Part shown: in pieces, positions 35,455 to 44,805 of the stretch
Position numbering within the stretch: position 1 is the first letter of the stretch
How the letters are laid out: every line of letters begins with the position of its first letter
Assembly: GCA_965207125.1 (NCBI GenBank)
Contig: OZ242263.1
Span: 1,674,001 to 1,738,000 of the forward strand
Reading direction: 5' to 3'
DNA from: G965207125 sp965207125
GTDB taxonomy: Bacteria > Pseudomonadota > Alphaproteobacteria > Puniceispirillales > UBA1172
DNA: 64,000 nucleotides
Made by a program: the position numbers and the translations under genes
Notes under the pieces: generated by a model
Database searches by the model: none
The model's input: only the letters and a program-made list of their open reading frames with translations
What the model was told of the DNA's origin: nothing

Positions 35455-35790
35455 ATGAATCTCATGTCCGATAAAGATACCAAGTCCAGCGACACGCCTG
35501 ATATAGAGCTGGTTGTCGAGATACGTCAAAAACTCAAAAAGCCGTCACTTTACAAAGTGATTATGCTTAATGATGATTATACTCCGATGGAATTTGTGAT
35601 TCATGTTTTGCAGATGTATTTCAGAAAGTCGCAGGACGAGGCGACCAAAATCATGCTTCATGTCCATCAGCGTGGTATAGGCATATGCGGTATTTATACG
35701 CGCGAAGTCGCAGAAACCAAGGTAAAACAGGTCATGGCGGTTGCGCGCAAGAGTCAACACCCTTTGCGGTTACAGTTGGAAAAGGAATAA
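35455..35790 (+). CDS. clpS: ATP-dependent Clp protease adaptor ClpS
   Basis: ClpS delivers N-degron substrates to ClpAP. The 111 residues show the conserved core YKVIMLNDDYTPMEFVIHVL (about 36-55) and MLHVHQRGIGICGIYTREVAETK (about 66-88), the latter forming the contact with ClpA and substrate. The N-terminal tail is long and charged, as usual. ClpA starts three bases after this stop, so the two are co-transcribed. The first ATG (35455) and a second in-frame ATG (35464) are both possible starts. Confidence 0.97.
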   Translation: MNLMSDKDTKSSDTPDIELVVEIRQKLKKPSLYKVIMLNDDYTPMEFVIHVLQMYFRKSQDEATKIMLHVHQRGIGICGIYTREVAETKVKQVMAVARKSQHPLRLQLEKE

Positions 35791-35793
35791 TTG

Positions 35794-38148
35794 ATGCTTT
35801 CAGAAGAATTAGAAGAAACCCTGCGCTTTGCGATGAAATTGGCCTTTGAGGGGCGGCATGAATTCGCAACGCTCGAGCATCTCCTCTTAGCCCTCATTGA
35901 AGACAGCGACGCGCGCAAAATTCTTGATGCTTGTGGTATAAACGCAAAAATCTTGCAAGAGGACGTCGCCAAGCATTTAGAGCAGACGATGGAATCTATT
36001 GAAATAAGCGAAGGTGAAATCCAGCCAACCAGCGGTTTCCAGCGCGTTCTGCAACGCGCTATTATTAGCAGCCAGTCCGCTAACCGCAAATCTGTCACCG
36101 GCGCTAATGTGTTGGTTGCTATTTTCAATGAACGCGAAAGCTATGCCGTCTGGCTGCTTGCGCAACAAGGCGTCACGCGTCTTGATGTGGTTAATTATAT
36201 CAGCCATGGTACAACCAAAAATCCATACTTTGATACTGATGAAAACTCCGTTCCTGACGGCACTGAAGCCACTGCGGACGATATTAATGAAAAAGAAAAT
36301 GCGCTTTCGGTCTATGCGGTTAATCTCAATGAAAAGGCAAATGAGGGTAGAATAGATCCTCTGATTGGGCGCACTGCTGAGGTTGATCGCACCATTCAGG
36401 TGCTTTGTCGTCGCACCAAAAACAATCCCATCCTCGTCGGTGATAGTGGCGTTGGTAAAACTGCTATCGCCGAAGGTTTGGCGCATAAAATCGCCCAGAA
36501 AAAAGTTCCCGAAGTCCTGGCGGACGCCGTGATCTATTCACTCGATATGGGCGCATTGCTGGCAGGTACACGGTATCGGGGTGATTTTGAAGAACGCCTT
36601 AAAGCGGTGATGAAACAGGTCGCAAAAGATGATAAAGCCATTATCTTTATCGATGAAATTCATACTATTATCGGCGCTGGAGCAACCAGTGGCGGGGCGA
36701 TGGATGCGTCTAACTTGCTAAAGCCTGCATTGCAAGATGGTAGTCTGCGCTGCATTGGCTCGACGACCTATAAAGAGTTCCGTGGCTGGTTTGAAAAAGA
36801 TCGCGCCTTGGCACGGCGATTCCAGAAGATCGATGTCCCTGAACCATCTGTGGATGATACTATTAAAATTCTCACCGGACTGAAATCACGGTATGAAGCG
36901 CATCACGGCGTTCGCTATAGCGTAGCGGCGATCAAGACGGCGGTCGAACTAGCCGCTCGCTATATTACTGACCGCAAATTGCCCGACAAAGCCATAGATG
37001 TGATTGATGAAGCAGCGGCCGCACAAAAGTTGCTACCGCCCTCGCGCCGCCGCAAAACTATCAGCGAGAATGAGATAGAAGCAACCGTCGCTAGCATGGC
37101 ACGAATTCCGCCAAAAACTGTTAATCGTGATGACCGCATTGCGCTCGCTGATCTTGAAAGCGACTTGCAGCGCATGGTTTATGGTCAGGATGAAGCGATT
37201 ACCGCTCTGGCCTCGGCGATTAAACTCGCGCGGTCCGGCTTGCGTGAGATCAATAAGCCGATTGGTAATTACCTGTTCAGCGGCCCCACTGGAGTCGGGA
37301 AAACCGAAGCCGCAAGACAACTTTCTGAATCCCTCGGAATCGAACTGATCAGATTTGATATGTCCGAATATATGGAAAGTCATTCGGTATCCAGATTAAT
37401 CGGAGCCCCGCCGGGTTATGTTGGATTTGAACAGGGCGGGCTTTTGACCGATGCTGTTGATCAACACCCCCATGCGGTTTTACTCCTTGATGAGATAGAA
37501 AAAGCACATCCTGATATTTTCAATCTGCTGTTGCAGGTGATGGATAACGGACGCCTTACTGACCACAATGGCAAAACCATCGATTTCCGCAATATCATCA
37601 TTATCATGACCACTAACGCTGGGGCGAGCGAGTTAAGCAAGAAGGCGATTGGTTTTGCCCGCGAGCACGTCGAGGGCGCCGATATAGCGGCGATCGAACG
37701 CATTTTTACCCCTGAGTTTCGCAACCGTCTTGATGCGACGATCGCCTTTAGGGCGCTCACGCCTGAAACAGTGCGTAAGGTGGTTGATAAATTTATTCTC
37801 CAGCTCGAGGCGCAATTGGCTGACCGAGGTGTTGTTATCACCCTCACGGACCCCGCGCGGGATTGGTTGGTTGAGCGCGGCTATGAACCGGCTTACGGCG
37901 CAAGACCGCTTGCGCGAGTCATTCAGGAATACGTCAAAAAACCTCTGTCTGAAGAATTGCTGTTCGGGCGATTGACCGACGGGGGGTCTGTGATCGTTGA
38001 CACGGCTAAAGCTGATGCTTCTGGTGAGATCACCTCGCTCTTGGTTAAGGTTGAGAAGGAAGACTTAGACAATAAAAACCCCCCGCCGAAAAAACCTAAG
38101 AGCACAGGCAAAAGGGTTAAAAAAGTCCCCGAACCCCTTGACCGGTAG
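35794..38148 (+). CDS. clpA: ATP-dependent Clp protease ATP-binding subunit ClpA
   Basis: ClpA is the AAA+ unfoldase that feeds proteins to ClpP, taking N-degron substrates from ClpS. The ATG at 35794 is preferred over an in-frame TTG directly before it. The 784 residues contain the Clp N domain (about 1-145), AAA module 1 with Walker A GDSGVGKTAIAEG (near 216), AAA module 2 with GPTGVGKTEAARQ (near 498), and the C-terminal ClpB/D2-small domain. The last 25 residues form a lysine/proline-rich tail (PPPKKPKSTGKRVKK), longer than in E. coli. ClpP is not in the window. Confidence 0.97.
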   Translation: MLSEELEETLRFAMKLAFEGRHEFATLEHLLLALIEDSDARKILDACGINAKILQEDVAKHLEQTMESIEISEGEIQPTSGFQRVLQRAIISSQSANRKSVTGANVLVAIFNERESYAVWLLAQQGVTRLDVVNYISHGTTKNPYFDTDENSVPDGTEATADDINEKENALSVYAVNLNEKANEGRIDPLIGRTAEVDRTIQVLCRRTKNNPILVGDSGVGKTAIAEGLAHKIAQKKVPEVLADAVIYSLDMGALLAGTRYRGDFEERLKAVMKQVAKDDKAIIFIDEIHTIIGAGATSGGAMDASNLLKPALQDGSLRCIGSTTYKEFRGWFEKDRALARRFQKIDVPEPSVDDTIKILTGLKSRYEAHHGVRYSVAAIKTAVELAARYITDRKLPDKAIDVIDEAAAAQKLLPPSRRRKTISENEIEATVASMARIPPKTVNRDDRIALADLESDLQRMVYGQDEAITALASAIKLARSGLREINKPIGNYLFSGPTGVGKTEAARQLSESLGIELIRFDMSEYMESHSVSRLIGAPPGYVGFEQGGLLTDAVDQHPHAVLLLDEIEKAHPDIFNLLLQVMDNGRLTDHNGKTIDFRNIIIIMTTNAGASELSKKAIGFAREHVEGADIAAIERIFTPEFRNRLDATIAFRALTPETVRKVVDKFILQLEAQLADRGVVITLTDPARDWLVERGYEPAYGARPLARVIQEYVKKPLSEELLFGRLTDGGSVIVDTAKADASGEITSLLVKVEKEDLDNKNPPPKKPKSTGKRVKKVPEPLDR

Positions 38149-38169
38149 ATCGTGATATCAATCAGGCGG

Positions 38170-39393
38170 CTAGGCGTTTTTCTCGCGATATGGCGTCCAG
38201 CCGTTTAACGCCTTGATTTCCTCTTCAATTTGTGCCGCCTCATTGGAGGTAAAATCACGCACCGCTTCATGGAATCCTTTATCCGTCAAGTGATGCGCTG
38301 AATAGGTCACCACTGGAATATAGCCGCGTTGCACCTTGTGTAATCCTTGCGCCCCTGCCTCAACGGTTTTCAGCCCAAGCCTAATCGCAAAATCAATCGC
38401 TTGATAATAGCAGGTCTCAAAATGTAGAAACGGTACGTCTGTAAGGCATCCCCAGTTACGGCCGTAAAGCGTCTCGTCGCCAATGAAATTAAGCGCGCCT
38501 GCGACCGCCACGCCATCATGATACGCTATGATCAGTAAAATCTCATCTGCCATCGTCTCATGAATCTGAGCGAAAAAATCACGAGTTAGATAAGCGCCGC
38601 TCCACTTTTTATCCACCGTTGCCAGATAGAATTCATAAAAGCGATCCCAGTGATGTGATTTCAAACCAGCGCCGGTCAAATGTTCAAAGGTAACCCCGGC
38701 CTCAGCCACCACTCGGCGCTCACGCCGTAAAGTTTTGCGCTTGCGAGACGTCAGTGCGTCAAGAAAGGCGTCAAAATCTCGATAATTCTCATTATACCAG
38801 TGAAACTGGCTATTGATCCGACTGATCCATGGAGAGGGTGGGGAGGAGAGCGTTGGCGATGATGGGCTGGACGTCAGGCGATCATGTTGCTCCTTGCTTA
38901 AAAAAGTGATGTGAATCGATGATAGCTCAAGCGTGTAGGTCGCGCTTAGCGAAGCTTCCGCTAATGCTTCAAACACAGCAGCCGCGGAAGTCTCATCCAG
39001 AGTCTGATCTATCAGCAGCCTTGGTCCAGGCACTGGGGTAAATGGAACGGCCGTCTGCGCCTTTGGGTAATATCCGCCATGTGTTTGTTGCCAAGCTCCT
39101 GCCCAGCCATGATCAAATACGTATTCGCCATAGGAATGTGATTTGACGTAGAACGGCATGATGCCTCGGAGGACACCGCGTTGATCGCTAACGGTCAGAT
39201 GACGAGGTAGCCAGCCGCTTTCACGAGCAGCCGAACCGCTTGCCTCCATCGCCATAAAAAGCGCATGGCTAACAAGAGGGTGACCAGCTGGTGCGCATTT
39301 AGACCAGTCATCGTCGCTGATGGCCTCAGCGCCTTCGGTCATCACTGCGCGCCATTTGCTTTTGTTGGCTAATCTTTCGTTGTCATCATCCAT
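38170..39393 (-). CDS. FemAB-like acyltransferase (DUF482, peptidogalycan biosynthesis protein family)
   Basis: The 407-residue protein matches the FemAB_like/GNAT-fold family annotated as peptidogalycan biosynthesis proteins, whose substrates are mostly unknown. Conserved stretches are WGCLTDVPFLHFETCYYQAIDFAI (near 302, shown here in part as FLHFETCYY) and a GAQGLHKVQRGYIPV segment (near 342). The N-terminal region contains a second acyltransferase-like fold. The mRNA has a hairpin (GCCAA-ATATA-TTGGC at 39394-39408) directly before the ATG and no ribosome binding site, so translation may be weak or controlled. It lies in the same direction as ridA and nrdJ. Confidence 0.85.
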   Translation of the reverse strand: MDDDNERLANKSKWRAVMTEGAEAISDDDWSKCAPAGHPLVSHALFMAMEASGSAARESGWLPRHLTVSDQRGVLRGIMPFYVKSHSYGEYVFDHGWAGAWQQTHGGYYPKAQTAVPFTPVPGPRLLIDQTLDETSAAAVFEALAEASLSATYTLELSSIHITFLSKEQHDRLTSSPSSPTLSSPPSPWISRINSQFHWYNENYRDFDAFLDALTSRKRKTLRRERRVVAEAGVTFEHLTGAGLKSHHWDRFYEFYLATVDKKWSGAYLTRDFFAQIHETMADEILLIIAYHDGVAVAGALNFIGDETLYGRNWGCLTDVPFLHFETCYYQAIDFAIRLGLKTVEAGAQGLHKVQRGYIPVVTYSAHHLTDKGFHEAVRDFTSNEAAQIEEEIKALNGWTPYREKNA

Positions 39394-39435
39394 GCCAAAT
39401 ATATTGGCACTAAATTTGACATAAGTAATCCTTTA

Positions 39436-39906
39436 TCAGGAGAGTTCGAAAAGACCCTCAATCTCAACAAGGCAACCAAGTGGCAAGGAACTCGCCCCCA
39501 CCGCGAAACGTGCGTGCCGCCCTGAATCGCCGAACACCTCGACCATTAAGTCAGAGGCGACGTTGATTACTTTTGGATGCGCGGTGAAATCAGGTGAGGA
39601 CGCCACAAATCCGCCAAGCTTAACAACCCGTTTAACCAAATCAAGATTGCCTGAAGTTGCTGCTTTTAGCTGAGCCAAAAGATTGATTGCGCATTTCCGC
39701 GCCTCGGCTTCGGCATCGGCCTGAGATCTACCGCCCTCACCGACCGTGCCAGTGATAGCGATTTTACCATTTTCCATCGGTACCTGCCCCGAAATAAAAA
39801 CCATATTGCCACTAACCACATAAGGAAGGTAATTGGCGGCCGGTGCTGGAGCGTCTGGGAGGGTGATTCCGAGAGCGCTTAGTTTTTGGTCTATTTTTCC
39901 TGACAT
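39436..39906 (-). CDS. RidA-family protein (YjgF/YER057c/UK114)
   Basis: RidA proteins hydrolyse reactive enamine/imine intermediates from PLP enzymes; other members have unrelated or unknown activities. The 156 residues contain the trimeric barrel core with GNMVFISGQVPMENGKIAITG (about 31-51) and the C-terminal signature ARFAVGASSLPLGCLVEIE (near 133), including the active-site arginine context. The family usually has about 130 residues; this is the slightly longer RidA subgroup. The gene starts 25 bp after nrdJ and is probably co-transcribed with it; no functional tie is known from the sequence. Confidence 0.88.
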   Translation of the reverse strand: MSGKIDQKLSALGITLPDAPAPAANYLPYVVSGNMVFISGQVPMENGKIAITGTVGEGGRSQADAEAEARKCAINLLAQLKAATSGNLDLVKRVVKLGGFVASSPDFTAHPKVINVASDLMVEVFGDSGRHARFAVGASSLPLGCLVEIEGLFELS

Positions 39907-39930
39907 AACGATACTCCTATTATCTGTTCA

Positions 39931-42900
39931 TTAGCTGCAGCCGGTGGTTCCGCCGCATGTGTTGCATTTCAGGCAAGTGCCATTGCGCACAAGGGTAAAA
40001 TTGCCACATTCTGGGCAACTCTCGCCTTCATAACCCTGTATTTTCGCTTGCTTGATCCGACCCAGCGCGTCACCGCCACCGCTCGTGGTACTGCCAGTGA
40101 TGCTGGGGGTTATTTCCTCACCGCCCGATGTCATCGTATGAGTTTTTTTAGCATCGCCATCAGTTCCCGTGTGCAACACCAGAAGATTGGAGCGATTGCG
40201 GATAAAACCTTTACTGGTCGCCTCATTGATATCCGATTGGTTATCCCCCGAGCCTATTGCATCCATCGCTAGATCTTCCTCTTTCACATGACCTAGATCG
40301 ACGCGATCGAGATATGAAATTGCCAATTCACGGAAAATATAATCAAGAATGGAAGTCGACATTTTGATCATGTCATTGCCTTGCACCATGCCTTGAGGCT
40401 CAAAACGCGTGAAGGTGAACGCTTCGACAAACTCTTCTAGAGGCACCCCGTATTGTAAGCCGATAGATACCGAGATCGCAAAATTGTTCATCAGCGACCG
40501 AAACGCTGCACCCTCTTTATGCATATCGATAAACAACTCACCGATCTTGCCGTCAGGATATTCGCCCGTCCTGAGATAAACCTTATGCCCGCCAACGACC
40601 GCTTTCTGCGTGTAACCCTTGCGGCGAGACGGCAGGCTGCGCCGCTGCTGGACGACATGGCGCTCGATGATTTTCTCGACAACCTTGGATGATGTGTGGC
40701 TGATTTTCTCTGCCGGGGATTCTTCATCTTCTTCAAAATCAGCATCATCGATAAGAGAGGATGACAAAGGTTGGCTTAGCTTCGATCCATCACGATAAAG
40801 TGCTGTGGCTTTCAACCCAAGACGCCATGAGTGCATATAAGCATCACTGCAATCCTCTACAGTCGAAGTGTTAGGCATGTTGATTGTTTTTGAAATCGCG
40901 CCTGAAACAAAAGGCTGGGCCGCAGCCATCATCAGTAGATGACTGTTGACACTTAAAAAACGCTTGCCGATCCGTCCGCACGGACTGGCGCAATCAAAAA
41001 CAGGCAGATGTTCATCGAGCAGATGTGGTGCGCCTTCTAAAGTCATCGCACCGCAAACATACGTGTTAGTCCCTTCAATCTCTTTCCGACTAAAACCAAG
41101 CGCTGTCAGAATATCAAAATCAGGGGCATTTAACTGATCGCTCGTAAAGCCGAGGGTATTCTGACAGAACGCGTCCCCCAAAGTGAAACGGTTAAATACA
41201 AATCTAATATCAAAAGCTGATTCAAGTGTTGTTTCGATTGTTGCGATTACGTCACTGGTGAACCCCTTTTCCTTGAGATCCCGAGCGCTGATAAATGTGC
41301 AACCGTCAAGCGAGCCATGGCCCACCGCATAGCGGATAATATCTTCGATTTTATCTTTGCTGTAACCAAGACATTTGAGGGCCTCAGAGGCCACGCGGTT
41401 GATGATTTTGAAATAGCCCCCGCCCGCGAGTTTCTTGAATTTGACTATTGCGAAATCAGGTTCGATCCCCGTGGTGTCACAATCCATCACAAGACCAATC
41501 GTTCCAGTTGGAGCGATCACCGTTGTTTGCGCGTTGCGATACCCATGCGCCTCGCCAAGTTTCAAGGCTCGATCCCACGCCGCCGCCGCGGCGATTGGCA
41601 AGGCTTTATCAGGGCAGGATGCAACGTCCAGAGCAACCGGCAAAACCGATAAACCCTCATACCCATTCTTTTTTGCCATCGCCGCACGTTGGTGGTTGCG
41701 GATCACCCTTAGCATCGCCTTAGCATTTTCCTCATAACGGGTAAACGCACCAAGTTCTGATGCGATTTCAGCCGAAGTCGCGTAGGAGACCCCTGTCATA
41801 ATCGCGGTCAGGGCTCCGCAAATTGCTCGGCCTTCATCGCTGTCATAAGAGTATCCTGACGCCATTAGTAAACCACCGATGTTCGCATAACCCAGGCCAA
41901 GCGTTCGGTAATCATAAGACAGTTGCGCTATTTCCTTTGAGGGGAATTGCGCCATCAGCACCGATATTTCTAACGTGACTGTCCATAATCTGATCGCATG
42001 CTCATACGCTGTAATGTCAAAACTCTTGTCTAGTTTTCTGAATTGCATCAGGTTAAGCGAGGCGAGGTTGCAGGCAGTATCGTCAAGGAACATATATTCT
42101 GAACACGGATTAGAAGCGTTAATGCGCCCGCCTTTTGGGCAGGTATGCCACTCATTGATCGTGGTGTCATATTGCACGCCTGGATCAGCGCAAGCCCAGG
42201 CCGCGTAGGAAATTTTATCCCACAAATCACGCGCGCTTATCTGTTCGGCAACCGTGCCATCAGTGCGGCGAATCAGCTCCCACTCACCCTTTTCCAGAAC
42301 TGTTTCAAGAAAAGCATTAGTAACGCGCACCGAATTATTCGAGTTCTGTCCTGAGACAGTTAGATATGCATCGGAGTCCCAGTCGGTGGTGTATGTTTTG
42401 AATTCGATTTCCGTGTAGCCTTGACGGGCAAACTGAATAACGCGTTGGATATAATTTTCAGGAATCATCTCTTTGCGCGCTGAGATAATCGCGTGTTTCA
42501 GGCTTCTATTTTTTTTTGGCTCAAAACGGTCGGCTTCGATAACCTCCTGGTTGCCACAAGCCGCCATCACCGCGTTCATGTGCTTGCTGACCAGTTTTGA
42601 CCCCGCTACTAACGCCGCGACTTTTTGTTCTTCGATGACCTTCCATTCCACATAATCGACAATGTCAGGATGGTCCACGTCAACTGTCACCATCTTGGCG
42701 GCCCGGCGGGTTGTGCCCCCGGATTTGATCGCGCCCGCTGCCCGGTCGCCGATCTTCAGAAAACTCATTAACCCTGATGATTTGCCACCGCCCGACAGAG
42801 GTTCATTCCCACCCCGCAAGCTTGAAAAATTCGTGCCAGTACCGGATCCATATTTGAAAAGCCGCGCCTCACGCACCCATAAATCCATAATTCCGCCTTC

Positions 42901-43533
42901 GTTCACCAGATCGTCACCGATCGACTGGATGAAGCATGCGTGAGGTTGAGGGTGTTCGTAAGCCGAATTAGAGCGGGTCAGTTTTCCTGTTTTATAATCG
43001 ACGTAATAATGCCCCTGGCTTGGGCTATCGATACCGTAAGCCCAGTGAAGCCCGGTATTGAACCATTGCGGGCTGTTTGGCGCCGCCATCTGGCGCGCCA
43101 GCATATACCGCATCTCATCAAAGTAAACCAGTGCATCTTCTTCTGAAGAAAAATAGCCACCTTTCCACCCCCAATATGTCCAGGTGCCAGCAAGCCTATC
43201 ATAAACTTGTTTGGCTGAAACTTCACCACTGTAACGTTCATCTTCCGGCAGTTTAGCCAGCGCCTTTTTATCAGCGACCGAACGCCACAACCATGACGGT
43301 GTCTGATTTTCCTCGATCTTTTTTAGTTTGGTGGGGATACCAGCTTTGCGAAAATATTTCTGTGCCAGAATATCGCTCGCGACTTGCGAGAAATCGGCAG
43401 GTACTTCGATGTCTTTAGCCTTAAAGACGATCGTCCCATCAGGATTTTTAATCTCGCTGGTTACGTATTTCCAAGCAATCATCTCATAAGGTGATTTTTT
43501 TGATTGGGTAAAGTGTCGCTCAAATCTCATCAA
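39931..43533 (-). CDS. nrdJ: Adenosylcobalamin-dependent (class II) ribonucleotide reductase
   Basis: NrdJ converts ribonucleotides to deoxyribonucleotides using adenosylcobalamin, with or without oxygen. The 1200 residues are the long alphaproteobacterial form. Visible features are SPQWFNTG near 163, RGGNEPLSGGGKSSG near 253, NPCSEYMFLDDTACNLASLNL near 475 (active-site cysteine region), and the alpha-subunit core around TGTIGLVMDCDTTG near 695. The C-terminal CPECGNFTLVRNGTCLKCNTCGGTTGCS region (shown in part) is a four-cysteine zinc-ribbon-like tail. Its start has an AAGGA site. It implies the organism makes or takes up vitamin B12. Confidence 0.97.
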   Translation of the reverse strand: MMRFERHFTQSKKSPYEMIAWKYVTSEIKNPDGTIVFKAKDIEVPADFSQVASDILAQKYFRKAGIPTKLKKIEENQTPSWLWRSVADKKALAKLPEDERYSGEVSAKQVYDRLAGTWTYWGWKGGYFSSEEDALVYFDEMRYMLARQMAAPNSPQWFNTGLHWAYGIDSPSQGHYYVDYKTGKLTRSNSAYEHPQPHACFIQSIGDDLVNEGGIMDLWVREARLFKYGSGTGTNFSSLRGGNEPLSGGGKSSGLMSFLKIGDRAAGAIKSGGTTRRAAKMVTVDVDHPDIVDYVEWKVIEEQKVAALVAGSKLVSKHMNAVMAACGNQEVIEADRFEPKKNRSLKHAIISARKEMIPENYIQRVIQFARQGYTEIEFKTYTTDWDSDAYLTVSGQNSNNSVRVTNAFLETVLEKGEWELIRRTDGTVAEQISARDLWDKISYAAWACADPGVQYDTTINEWHTCPKGGRINASNPCSEYMFLDDTACNLASLNLMQFRKLDKSFDITAYEHAIRLWTVTLEISVLMAQFPSKEIAQLSYDYRTLGLGYANIGGLLMASGYSYDSDEGRAICGALTAIMTGVSYATSAEIASELGAFTRYEENAKAMLRVIRNHQRAAMAKKNGYEGLSVLPVALDVASCPDKALPIAAAAAWDRALKLGEAHGYRNAQTTVIAPTGTIGLVMDCDTTGIEPDFAIVKFKKLAGGGYFKIINRVASEALKCLGYSKDKIEDIIRYAVGHGSLDGCTFISARDLKEKGFTSDVIATIETTLESAFDIRFVFNRFTLGDAFCQNTLGFTSDQLNAPDFDILTALGFSRKEIEGTNTYVCGAMTLEGAPHLLDEHLPVFDCASPCGRIGKRFLSVNSHLLMMAAAQPFVSGAISKTINMPNTSTVEDCSDAYMHSWRLGLKATALYRDGSKLSQPLSSSLIDDADFEEDEESPAEKISHTSSKVVEKIIERHVVQQRRSLPSRRKGYTQKAVVGGHKVYLRTGEYPDGKIGELFIDMHKEGAAFRSLMNNFAISVSIGLQYGVPLEEFVEAFTFTRFEPQGMVQGNDMIKMSTSILDYIFRELAISYLDRVDLGHVKEEDLAMDAIGSGDNQSDINEATSKGFIRNRSNLLVLHTGTDGDAKKTHTMTSGGEEITPSITGSTTSGGGDALGRIKQAKIQGYEGESCPECGNFTLVRNGTCLKCNTCGGTTGCS

Positions 43534-43966
43534 TCATCCTTTCTAAGCTTTATCTTCTAATATTTCGGTCGCCTCGAATGCCAGAACTACTAACGCCTCT
43601 CAGATAAAATAAAAACCTAGATGAAATAAAAATAAAAACGAGATGCTGTGGTTGACCTCCGTGTGACCACATTATGTTGCATACATAATATCACTGAGTG
43701 TATGACAAACATTGTCAAAGGGCAACAAGAAGATATGAAAAAAGACTTGTCCAAGTGCTAAGCAAAGAGAACGGATCAGGCTGCTTATTTTTATAGAGGA
43801 TTCGTGGGCGATCAAAACTGCTACTCAATCAAGGCTGTGGTTCAAGGCCATGTGGCAAAGGCTGATCGATGATTGCGGCGAGGTGTAATTTGCGCTATTG
43901 GTAAAGGGTGTGGTGGCTGAGAACGCTGCCGTTGACGATAAAGATGGCAAGACGAAGGATTGCGGT
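43534..43966. promoter_or_regulatory. Divergent intergenic region between nrdJ and the NDUFA12 gene
   Basis: This 433-bp gap should hold promoters for both genes. On the minus strand TTGACA lies near 43714-43719 and could be the nrdJ -35 element, though I could not pair it with a -10 at normal spacing. ATTATGT and ACATAAT (43671-43677 and 43683-43689) form a 7-bp inverted repeat with a 5-base centre, a candidate operator. I looked for a cobalamin riboswitch and an NrdR box for nrdJ and saw neither. No other gene is visible here. Confidence 0.4.
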
Positions 43967-44359
43967 ATGGATTTCATCTCGAGGCTTACTGTTAAGATGA
44001 CAGCACGCGCGGTCGGACAGGATGAGTTCGGCAATAGATATTACGAATCGAAGCGTGCCGATCATTTGGGTAAGCGTAAGCGCTATGTTCTCTACAAAGG
44101 GATCGTCGAGGCATCAAAAATCCCACCCGGTTGGTATGGCTGGCTACATTATACAGATGCCAATCCTCCCCCCGCCGAAGGACATCCCAAGCGACGCTGG
44201 CAACGTCCCCATCAACCTAACCTGACGGGAACAGCCTTTGCCTATAAGCCAAGTGGTCACCTGATGAAAACGGGAAAAAGACCGCCGGCCACCGGCGATT
44301 ATGAGCCTTGGCGTCCTGATGGTATCCTGCTGAAAGGAGGTGAGGGCGATGAATCGTAA
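43967..44359 (+). CDS. NADH:ubiquinone oxidoreductase subunit NDUFA12 (B17.2) family
   Basis: The protein resembles the mitochondrial NDUFA12 accessory subunit of complex I, also present in alphaproteobacterial complex I. The start at 43967 (MDFISRL) gives 130 residues, the normal bacterial length; the open frame extends 23 residues further upstream without family features. Signature segments are VGQDEFGNRYYESK (about 16-29), RKRYVLYKGIVEASKIPPGWYGWLHYT (about 39-65, shown in part as PPGWYGWLHY), and PNLTGTAFAYKPSGHL near 88. Only this subunit of complex I lies here. It overlaps mlaD by 11 bp. Confidence 0.9.
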   Translation: MDFISRLTVKMTARAVGQDEFGNRYYESKRADHLGKRKRYVLYKGIVEASKIPPGWYGWLHYTDANPPPAEGHPKRRWQRPHQPNLTGTAFAYKPSGHLMKTGKRPPATGDYEPWRPDGILLKGGEGDES

Positions 44360-44798
44360 CACGATAGAAACAGTCATGGGTGCAGTGGTGCTGATTGCCG
44401 CCGCCGTCTTTCTGTGGTTGACCTACCAGGTCACCGATTTTAGATCATCCGATCAGGTATCCCTCGAGGCCGTTTTTGGCAAGGTTGGCGACTTGAGCGC
44501 TGGCGATGATGTACGCATTGCAGGAATTAAGGTTGGGCGCGTTACCGAAACAAAGCTTGATCCGGATTTATACCAGGCGATGGTGAGTTTTGCGATAGAT
44601 CCGGAGGTGGTTGTGCCGGCGGATAGCATCGCTCGAATCGCTACGTCCTCTCTACTTGGTGGTAGTTATGTCGATATTATACCGGGCAATGGTGATGAGA
44701 TGATGGGCGACGGTGATATTTTCTATGACACAAGAAATCCTGTGGATCTAACTGATCTGATTGGCAAGGCGATATTTAGCAGTGGAGCGGGGAATTAA
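44349..44798 (+). CDS. mlaD: MlaD-family lipid-transport substrate-binding protein
   Basis: MlaD proteins are anchored in the inner membrane and bind phospholipid for the Mla pathway that keeps the outer membrane asymmetric. The 149 residues begin with one membrane anchor (about 9-28, VMGAVVLIAAAVFLWLTY). The MCE domain follows (about 33-130, with VGDLSAGDDVRIAGIKVGRV). The C-terminal helix is short. The ATG at 44349 has GGAGGTGAGG upstream. The partner genes mlaE and mlaF, usually beside mlaD, are not in the window. It lies between NDUFA12 and DUF2155, an arrangement seen in related alphaproteobacteria. Confidence 0.88.
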   Translation: MNRNTIETVMGAVVLIAAAVFLWLTYQVTDFRSSDQVSLEAVFGKVGDLSAGDDVRIAGIKVGRVTETKLDPDLYQAMVSFAIDPEVVVPADSIARIATSSLLGGSYVDIIPGNGDEMMGDGDIFYDTRNPVDLTDLIGKAIFSSGAGN

Positions 44799-44805
44799 CA
44801 GCTTA

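Noticed and set aside
41317..41652. Plus-strand frames of about 100 codons inside nrdJ.
   Set aside because: They are antisense to a conserved class II reductase, without ribosome binding sites or family features.
43534..43897. Cobalamin riboswitch upstream of nrdJ, expected for a B12-dependent enzyme.
   Set aside because: No conserved B12-box (GCCACTG) or related element could be found by eye on the minus strand; absence is not proven without a covariance search.
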